DNA of 13,267 nt from Candidatus Zhuqueibacterota bacterium 4572_119 (lineage in GTDB: Bacteria > Zhuqueibacterota > Zhuqueibacteria > Thermofontimicrobiales > Thermofontimicrobiaceae), in the NCBI GenBank assembly GCA_002084535.1, contig NBLI01000047.1, positions 1-13,267 on the forward strand. The letters are read 5' to 3'. Position 1 is the first letter of the stretch; each line of letters starts with the position of its first letter. Both the position numbers and the translations under genes were made by a program. This document shows positions 8,143 through 13,267 of this stretch, piece by piece. The notes beneath the pieces are model-generated. The model was not told the DNA's origin. It saw nothing but the letters and a program-made list of their open reading frames with translations, and ran no database searches.

Positions 8143-8532
8143 CCTGAATTATTCACAAGGTCAATTGAAGCATTAGTAATTCCTCCCATAGGAAAAACGA
8201 AAAAGAAATTTATACATCGATGTCAAACGTTTGTCAAAGTTACTAAAAACACTCGAAATGTTTTAAATGAAACATATGATCTACGTTGTGCGGTGGAACA
8301 TATGAATGATTGGAAATTTATTTTCAAAGATCTAGGAGAAAATAAGAAAGAAAAAATAGCATTAGAAAGATCAAGGCAAGTAGAGATATTGGCTCGAAAT
8401 ACATATAATTATATTTTACGAAATGAGAATATTCTCAATATCTTTAAAGATAATGATACTTTGATTTCTTTTTGGAAGAATAAGAATGAGAAACAAAGAA
8501 AAGATATTTGGAAAAATGAAATAAACCTGTGA
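8143..8532 (+). pseudogene. Headless gene remnant, HEPN-like C-terminal fragment
   Basis: An open frame of about 130 codons runs from 8143 (after a TAG at 8140-8142) to a TGA at 8530-8532. The only good internal starts are a GTG at 8293 and an ATG at 8302. Protein-like sequence begins well before them ('ELFTRSIEALVIPP', 'FIHRCQTFVKVT', 'NVLNETYDLRCAVEHMNDW'), so the true start seems to be lost. This looks like the C-terminal part of a larger protein. 'RCAVEH' has the R-x4-H spacing of HEPN RNases, set in a helical context, but one short motif is weak evidence. The tail 'SFWKNKNEKQRKDIWKNEINL' is charged and helical. A separate 79-aa protein starting at 8293 remains possible. I do not recognise the family with certainty. 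Confidence 0.5.
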
Positions 8533-8536
8533 TTAA

Positions 8537-8698
8537 TCAAAAATAGCAGCTAATCGCAATCGTTATCCTGTCAAAAAAGGTATTTATAATTCTAAACGAT
8601 CGGATATAGTTCAACTGCAGGATATTCTTATAAGTAATGGAACCATACAAGCTGATAGTGGTTTAATAGTAAATATCTCGGAGATTTTTTATAGTTGA
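8537..8698 (+). pseudogene. Short headless open frame, possible gene remnant
   Basis: Between a TAA at 8534-8536 and a TGA at 8696-8698 there are 53 sense codons with no ATG, GTG or TTG placed to start them sensibly. The product reads 'RNRYPVKKGIYNSKRSDIV' then 'DILISNGTIQADSGLIVNIS', which looks more protein-like than random AT-rich sequence. I do not recognise it. It sits between the other headless fragment and the AAA ATPase gene, in a different frame from the first fragment, so the two are probably separate remnants. It may also be plain non-coding sequence. Confidence 0.25.
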
Positions 8699-8723
8699 CT
8701 ATGTAAAATATCGGTGATTTACC

Positions 8724-10034
8724 ATGCTTGATTATTCCATTTTTCAAAATCAAAACAGATGGCGTACTGAAACAGATTTTTTTCAAAAAACAACATTTCT
8801 GAATCGTGTTGTTTTTGATGATATTTCAAAATGGCTCGATGATGATGAAATACTAGTTTTATCAGGATCACGGCAGGTCGGCAAAAGCACTTTGATGTAC
8901 ATGGTAATCAAACATTTATTAAAGAAAAAAAACATAGCCGTTAAAGATATATTCTATTTTAACCTGGATGAACGATCTTTACAAACCTTTTTTCAGAACA
9001 CTGCATTATTAATAGATTTTTTAAATCTTAAAACTGAAAAAAAGAAAAAATATTTATTTATTGATGAATTTCAAAAAATTGAAGATGCCGGCAATTTTAT
9101 TAAAGCCATTTATGATTTACAGCTACCTTTGAAAATTATCATTTCCGGCTCATCTTCATTAGAGATCGCTAAAAGCCGAGAAACACTGACAGGAAGAAAA
9201 CAGGTGTTTTTGATTTACCCGTTTAGCTTTGAAGAATTTTTGCTGTTTAAGGAGCCAGAACTGCATTCAATAAAATCCTTTCAAATAAAACAAACAAGGT
9301 TGAAACAGCTTTTTGAGGAATATATTACTTATGGTGGGTATCCTCGTGTAATACTGGAAAACAATGTTAGTAAAAAAGAATTAAAGTTAAAAGAAATTTA
9401 TAATAGCTACATTGAAAAAGACATTATTAATCTATTGAAAATTGATAAGGTTGAAAAATTTAATAAATTGATATATTTATTGTCAAATCAAGTAGGTGGA
9501 TTAGTAAATAAAAATGAAATAAGCAATACACTTGCATTAAATATGCTCACAACCGACCGCTATTTAAATTTACTAAGTGGGACTTATGTGTTCGATTATA
9601 TCTCTCCATATTTTAGAAATCCTCGTAAGGAAATATCAAAAATGCCAAAAGTTTATATCAATGATTTGGGATTAAAAAATATTATTGACACAAAGAGTTT
9701 GTTTTATAGGGATGATGGGGCGATCATTGAAAATTTTGTCTATAATGAATTAAAAAAATATTCAGGTTTCAATTTAAATTATTGGCGTACGCATGGAAAA
9801 GCAGAGGTTGATTTTATTTATAACAGTGGAGATTTCGTAATTCCCATCGAAGTAAAATATACTGAGAAAAAACCAGGAATAACAGGGGGATTACTTAGCT
9901 TCTATAAAAAGTACAGACCACAGAAAATAATATTAGTGACCAAAGATTATTTAGGTACCGATAAATTTGAGAACGCTGATGTTGAATATGTCCCTGTTTA
10001 TGCTTTGTCTGAATGTTCGACATTTAAAAGTTAG
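8724..10034 (+). CDS. AAA_14 / DUF4143 family ATP-binding protein
   Basis: This P-loop ATPase belongs to a group that is widespread and patchily distributed in bacteria and archaea; its biological role is not established. The N-terminal AAA_14 domain has Walker A GSRQVGKST (residues 48-56), Walker B 'YLFIDEFQ' (110-117) and a sensor-like 'SGSSSLEI' (141-148), then 'LTGRKQVFLIYPFSFEEFL' (155-173). A helical middle includes 'YGGYPRVILENN'. The C-terminal DUF4143 region has E336, 'EVDF' (D363) and 'IEVK' (E376, K378), the layout of a PD-(D/E)XK nuclease-like core. The full length of 436 aa is typical, so the gene looks intact. The ATG has only a weak Shine-Dalgarno. Base composition is very low in G+C (8 of 60 bases at 9421-9480), unlike pepT on the left. 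Confidence 0.9.
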   Translation: MLDYSIFQNQNRWRTETDFFQKTTFLNRVVFDDISKWLDDDEILVLSGSRQVGKSTLMYMVIKHLLKKKNIAVKDIFYFNLDERSLQTFFQNTALLIDFLNLKTEKKKKYLFIDEFQKIEDAGNFIKAIYDLQLPLKIIISGSSSLEIAKSRETLTGRKQVFLIYPFSFEEFLLFKEPELHSIKSFQIKQTRLKQLFEEYITYGGYPRVILENNVSKKELKLKEIYNSYIEKDIINLLKIDKVEKFNKLIYLLSNQVGGLVNKNEISNTLALNMLTTDRYLNLLSGTYVFDYISPYFRNPRKEISKMPKVYINDLGLKNIIDTKSLFYRDDGAIIENFVYNELKKYSGFNLNYWRTHGKAEVDFIYNSGDFVIPIEVKYTEKKPGITGGLLSFYKKYRPQKIILVTKDYLGTDKFENADVEYVPVYALSECSTFKS

Positions 10035-10060
10035 CGATGCGGAGTTTCCCTAAAAATTTA

Positions 10061-10066
10061 TTGACA
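10061..10066 (+). promoter_or_regulatory. Possible -35 box upstream of the acyl-CoA ligase gene
   Basis: A perfect TTGACA lies 49 nt before the ATG. No convincing -10 follows at 16-18 nt: TTACCT at 10084 is poor and TAAAAT at 10092 is too far. The promoter is therefore only tentative. Confidence 0.25.
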
Positions 10067-10067
10067 C

Positions 10068-10079
10068 AATAAATAACTA
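10068..10079 (+). repeat. Right copy of the 12-bp direct repeat bounding the accessory patch
   Basis: This AATAAATAACTA is identical to 8109-8120. If one copy and the DNA between were removed, pepT would be followed about 36 nt later by the acyl-CoA ligase gene on the same strand. Confidence 0.5.
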
Positions 10080-10115
10080 CCGATTACCTACTAAAATAAC
10101 AAAAGGGCTATTACC

Positions 10116-11816
10116 ATGATTGAATTAGAAAATAAAACCCTGCGCTGTTTGCTCAACAGGAGCGTTGATCTATTTCAAAATGAACCTAGCATCACATTTG
10201 TTGGAGAAATCCCGATTACATATCTTGAATTGGGGCAACGTGTGAAGAAAGTTTCTGAAGAGCTAAAAAAGAACGGAATTTCCAAGGGTGACCGAGTTGC
10301 CATTCTGGGAGAGAATAGCCCCAACTGGGGGATCGCCTACCTTGCTATCACAACCATGGGCGCAATCGCGGTTCCGATTCTGCCAAATTTTCACGAGTCA
10401 GAAGTCCATCATATTATCCGCAGTTCCGGAGCAAAAGTGATCTTCATTTCAAAGAAGTTAGCACAAAAAGTCGAGGAGCCGGGATTGGGTGATTTGAAAA
10501 CCATTATTTATTTGAACAAATTTGAAATTCAACCCAATTTCTACAAAACAGACTTTGTGCATGAAATCATTACGAGAGGTTCTATCGACCTGACCCGTTT
10601 GCGGGACGCCGCAAAACAATTTTTTAGCCCTTCAGAAGAAGTTGTAAAAGAGGATGATCTGGCAGTAATTATTTACACTTCAGGAACAACGGGGCATTCA
10701 AAAGGCGTTATGCTCACGCACAAAAACCTGGTATCTAACCTGTTGTCAATTTCACAATTGATTAGCATTGGTCCTGGTGACAGAATGCTTTCTATTCTTC
10801 CATTGTCCCATACCATCGAAGGGACGATTGGCTTTCTGGTACCGCTGGCTACCGGTTGCGCGGTACATTATCTTCCCCAAATGCCAACTGCCAGTAACCT
10901 GCTTCCGGCTTTAGAAAAGGTCAAACCTACTATCATAATATCAGTACCCTTGATAATAGAAAAAATTTATAAGAAAAAAATATTAGGTCAGATAAATTCA
11001 AAAAAAATCACAAGAGCCATTTATAAAACTTCCTTTGGTAGAAAAAAATTGAATGCTATCGCCGGGAAAAAATTATACAAAACTTTCGGCGGCAAGCTAA
11101 GATACGTGGTGATCGGAGGAGCACCCCTGGGATCAGATACAGAAAGATTCCTTATTGAAGGAAATTTTCCTTACGGCTGTGGCTACGGACTGACGGAAAC
11201 CGCTCCCTTATTAACTGGTACAATCAACAATGTTCGTTTCCAATCCGTTGGACCGGTGATCTCTGATGTGGAAATTAAAATTGTTAATCCGGAAGAAGAA
11301 TCAGGTATCGGTGAAATCTATGCAAGAGGGCCCAATGTTATGAAGGGATATTACAAAGATCCGGAAAAAACCGCTGAAGTTTTTTCGCCTGATGGCTGGT
11401 TCATCACTGGTGATCGGGGTTACGTGGATAAAGATGGCTATCTTTTTATTAAGGGGCGGTCAAAAAATCTGATACTGGGACCCAGTGGTGAAAATATTTA
11501 CCCGGAAGAAATCGAACAAAAACTCAATGAATCAGAATATGTTCTGGAATCAATGGTTTTTAGTAAAGATAACCGCATCGTGGCACGGGTTTACCTGGAT
11601 TACGACATCCTGGACAAGGAGTTTAAAACTGAAAAACTCACCGAGACTCAAACACATCATAGAATTTTAAATTTGCTTGAGGAAATCAAAAAAGAAGTTA
11701 ACGCCAACGTATCAGACTTTTCCAGGATTCATCACATAACTGAACAACACGAGCCATTTGAAAAAACACCAACCCACAAGATAAAAAGATATTTATATAC
11801 TGACGCTGAAGTGTAA
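10116..11816 (+). CDS. AMP-forming acyl-CoA ligase, long-chain fatty acid type
   Basis: This ANL-superfamily enzyme activates a carboxylic acid, probably a fatty acid, with ATP to an acyl-adenylate and transfers it to CoA. The core motifs appear in order: A3 'YTSGTTGHSKG' (187-197), A4-like 'PLSHTIEG' (229-236), A5 'YGLTET' (357-362), A7 'TGDRGYVD' (431-438), A8 'IKGRSKNLIL' (445-454), and A10 'EKTPTHKIKR', with K555 the likely catalytic lysine. The length of 566 aa fits FadD-like or plant/bacterial long-chain ligases. The substrate cannot be fixed from sequence, and an acyl-ACP or aryl acid is possible. AAGGG stands 8 nt before the ATG. If the preceding accessory patch is an insertion, this gene once followed pepT closely. 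Confidence 0.92.
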   Translation: MIELENKTLRCLLNRSVDLFQNEPSITFVGEIPITYLELGQRVKKVSEELKKNGISKGDRVAILGENSPNWGIAYLAITTMGAIAVPILPNFHESEVHHIIRSSGAKVIFISKKLAQKVEEPGLGDLKTIIYLNKFEIQPNFYKTDFVHEIITRGSIDLTRLRDAAKQFFSPSEEVVKEDDLAVIIYTSGTTGHSKGVMLTHKNLVSNLLSISQLISIGPGDRMLSILPLSHTIEGTIGFLVPLATGCAVHYLPQMPTASNLLPALEKVKPTIIISVPLIIEKIYKKKILGQINSKKITRAIYKTSFGRKKLNAIAGKKLYKTFGGKLRYVVIGGAPLGSDTERFLIEGNFPYGCGYGLTETAPLLTGTINNVRFQSVGPVISDVEIKIVNPEEESGIGEIYARGPNVMKGYYKDPEKTAEVFSPDGWFITGDRGYVDKDGYLFIKGRSKNLILGPSGENIYPEEIEQKLNESEYVLESMVFSKDNRIVARVYLDYDILDKEFKTEKLTETQTHHRILNLLEEIKKEVNANVSDFSRIHHITEQHEPFEKTPTHKIKRYLYTDAEV

Positions 11817-11869
11817 TATTTTTAATGCGAACAAAAAAGTACCTTTAATAATAATGGTTCAATGTCGTT

Positions 11870-11932
11870 GTGTGGGTATGTGATTAATACTAAAGTATTT
11901 TTTTTAATCTGCCCACACTATTTGACATAGTG
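11870..11932. repeat. Nested inverted repeats downstream of the acyl-CoA ligase gene, possible weak terminator
   Basis: GTGTGGG (11870-11876) pairs with CCCACAC (11912-11918). Inside it GATTAA (11882-11887) pairs with TTAATC (11904-11909), or alternatively AATAC (11886-11890) with GTATT (11895-11899) ahead of a T run. A third pair, CACTAT (11916-11921) with ATAGTG (11927-11932), overlaps the right foot. The AATAC stem plus T tract could act as a weak terminator. The overlapping, mutually exclusive pairings are unusual. Confidence 0.5.
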
Positions 11933-12033
11933 CCTTAATTCTTTTATAGATTGATGGTTCTGTATTTTTTTTTATATTAGTACCTCTGGTCAGAAATAAA
12001 TCAAATTTTAATAATGGGCAGCCAAACAACATA

Positions 12034-12142
12034 TCATTTCGAACGAAGCACGCAAAAGCGGGGTGAGTCGAAAAATCCAAAATAGCACATCAAAGTCCAG
12101 ATTTCTCGAATCCTCCAGCGAACCCGGATTCACTCGAAATGA
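12034..12142. repeat. Imperfect palindromic intergenic element, 109 bp
   Basis: TCATTTCGA at 12034-12042 is exactly inverted at 12134-12142. A second block, TCGAAAAATC (12068-12077), pairs with GATTTCTCGA (12100-12109) with one mismatch. The blocks lie at matching distances from the two ends (34 and 33 nt), so the whole can fold into one long interrupted hairpin with a loop of about 22 nt. The 'TCATTTCGAACGAAG...GAAATC' wording resembles an intergenic palindromic repeat I associate with FCB-group genomes; that is from memory. Confidence 0.7.
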
Positions 12143-12162
12143 CATAAGTTGCCACTATTTTA

Positions 12163-13267
12163 TCAATCATTAATTAGCTTGTTCAACCTCCCATAAAATG
12201 GGCTGGCATATTCTCCTTTTCCCATAATCAAAAGACTTTCCGCGATTAATCTGCCACCCATTTGAGTTTCCTTTTCCTCGACCAATTTTTCAACGGTTGA
12301 AACCAGCCTTTCCCCATCCTTAAATGTTCGTTCTTCAGTCAAAGGATGTCCCAGCCCCATCACAAATTTCGCTATTTGCAGATCAGGGAATTTATCTTTA
12401 TCAACACCCTGCATTGAATAAAATGCTTCGGTAACTGCTTTTTGAATTTGCGCGACAGAACTCCAGTCTTCTGCCCGGGCAAACTTATACATATTGTCAA
12501 AAGCTTTCACCATACAAGCTGCCGCTCCCGAAGTCGCGCCACATTGGTTTAACCCATCGGCACGTTTCCCCGCCTGCATTGCCCTGGTATAAAAGGCATC
12601 CCAACCCTGTACAATTTTTTTGTTTTCCAATGCGGATTCTTCAAGAAAAAGCTGCGTGCTTTCCTCGAAAACCGGTTCTGTAATTTTGACAGCGACTACA
12701 AACCGGCTTGCGTCTTTCCCTAATTTTTCTAGCAAAAGTTTGACCGCAGACGGTCGCAAACATGCACCATCAACAGTAGATATTGAATAGACTCCCATTG
12801 GCAAACCAATTTCAGCGGCAGCTTTGGCGATCGGAAGTAAATTGTCTGCAACTTCACTATCGGATGCGTCAGGTGGTAAATTCGCGCCACGCCGTGTCCA
12901 AACAATCGCGTATCCCCAATCATTCAGTTCTTTCAATAGACGCAGATTTTGTTCAAGCGGGTCTTCAATGCGTATCAGTGCTTGCTTCAGCGTGCTTCCG
13001 AGCTTTGCATCACCACCGGTTTTCAAGGTGGTTCTGTGTTCCTGAAAATTCCGAACATGTCCCCAGCCGGTTGACGCGGCGAATAAAACACCCGGAGCGC
13101 CAGTATTTGCTATTGCCTCCGAATATTTAATTGTACCATTTATATCAGTTTTTCTTCTTGGCAAAGTTCCGGTGGTGGGATCCAATAGCGCGACAGTCCA
13201 GGCCGGGACATTTAAAATAGGTTTTGCAATGATATCCTGTCTAATCGCTTCAATAGATTTATTTTTC
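12163..13267 (-). CDS. DapA-like (dihydrodipicolinate synthase family) aldolase, partial at its 5' end
   Basis: The minus-strand frame is open to the window edge, so the start lies outside. The visible start-like TTG at 13185 is internal, because 'KPILNVPAWTVALLDPTTG' precedes it in frame. The pattern fits a TIM-barrel class I aldolase of the DapA/NanA superfamily: 'VPAWTVALLD' at the N-terminal strand, 'GVLFAASTGWGH' in place of the family's substrate-binding loop, a tyrosine in 'MGVYSIS', and a probable Schiff-base lysine in 'VVAVKITE', then 'GWDAFY' and 'GATSGAAACM'. The tyrosine-to-lysine distance is a few residues longer than in classic DapA, and the motifs are divergent. It is therefore probably not the lysine-pathway enzyme, and its substrate is unknown. 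It converges on the acyl-CoA ligase gene. Confidence 0.62.
   Translation of the reverse strand, partial: KNKSIEAIRQDIIAKPILNVPAWTVALLDPTTGTLPRRKTDINGTIKYSEAIANTGAPGVLFAASTGWGHVRNFQEHRTTLKTGGDAKLGSTLKQALIRIEDPLEQNLRLLKELNDWGYAIVWTRRGANLPPDASDSEVADNLLPIAKAAAEIGLPMGVYSISTVDGACLRPSAVKLLLEKLGKDASRFVVAVKITEPVFEESTQLFLEESALENKKIVQGWDAFYTRAMQAGKRADGLNQCGATSGAAACMVKAFDNMYKFARAEDWSSVAQIQKAVTEAFYSMQGVDKDKFPDLQIAKFVMGLGHPLTEERTFKDGERLVSTVEKLVEEKETQMGGRLIAESLLIMGKGEYASPFYGRLNKLIND

Larger units (their letters stand above)
11817..12162. other. 346-bp gap between convergent genes holding structured repeats
   Basis: I see no coding sequence here. The left half has nested inverted repeats (11870-11932), the right half a 109-bp imperfect palindrome (12034-12142), and T-rich stretches lie between them. 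Confidence 0.7.

Noticed and set aside
8109..10079. An insertion sequence or integrase-driven element
   Set aside because: There is no transposase, integrase, terminal inverted repeat or tRNA in the patch. The direct repeat alone does not identify a mobile element class.
10061..10097. A full sigma70 promoter for the acyl-CoA ligase gene
   Set aside because: The TTGACA is perfect but no fair -10 stands at 16-18 nt. I kept only the -35-like site at low confidence.
12783..13130. A 115-codon plus-strand frame opposite the DapA-like gene
   Set aside because: It is a shadow of the real minus-strand gene; its translation is rich in R, C and H with no domain-like pattern.
13183..13185. TTG as the start of the DapA-like gene
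   Set aside because: The frame continues upstream to the window edge with family-like sequence ('ILNVPAWTVALLD'), so the gene is cut by the edge and this TTG is internal.
1..13267. CRISPR array, tRNA or rRNA genes, riboswitch
   Set aside because: I found no regularly spaced repeats, cloverleaf-like sequence or known RNA motif on either strand.

Overview
The window reads as chromosome from an AT-rich, uncultured-type bacterium. My best guess is the FCB/Calditrichota/KSB1 neighbourhood, and this is inference only. The pointers are an MXAN_6640-type secreted metalloprotease ending in a FlgD-like segment, a transglutaminase-like protein of a type I associate with Bacteroidota, ThyX rather than ThyA as thymidylate synthase, and an intergenic imperfect palindrome of a kind I associate with FCB genomes. 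No rRNA or tRNA is present to settle it.

Left block (1-4230, plus strand): a tight run of the 3' part of a DUF512 gene, der (GTPase for 50S ribosome assembly), a secreted metalloprotease, and a membrane site-2-type (M50) protease. The joins are a 4-nt ATGA overlap, a 3-nt gap and a 10-nt gap. A strong hairpin with A and T tracts closes the block and probably serves both strands. The DUF512 gene is broken by an exact 32-bp tandem duplication that creates an in-frame TAG; removing one copy restores the family sequence.

Middle block (4269-8113): a minus-strand lipid-anchored or membrane-anchored transglutaminase-like protein is divergent from thyX-pepT. The 140-150 bp between them holds a mirrored pair of 10-bp sequences, each overlapping a plausible -10 box.

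Accessory patch (about 8121-10067): a markedly AT-rich stretch between pepT and an acyl-CoA ligase gene. It carries two headless open frames (one with an R-x4-H motif) and an AAA_14/DUF4143 ATPase. It is bounded by a 12-bp exact direct repeat (8109-8120 and 10068-10079). This looks like an insertion that separated pepT from the ligase gene, and it is the best candidate here for horizontally acquired material.

Right block (10116-13267): a long-chain-type AMP-forming acyl-CoA ligase on plus converges on a minus-strand DapA-like aldolase gene that runs off the window. The 346-bp gap between them contains nested hairpins and a 109-bp imperfect palindrome. I see no complete undescribed system. The accessory patch and the duplication-broken DUF512 gene are the parts most worth a second look.
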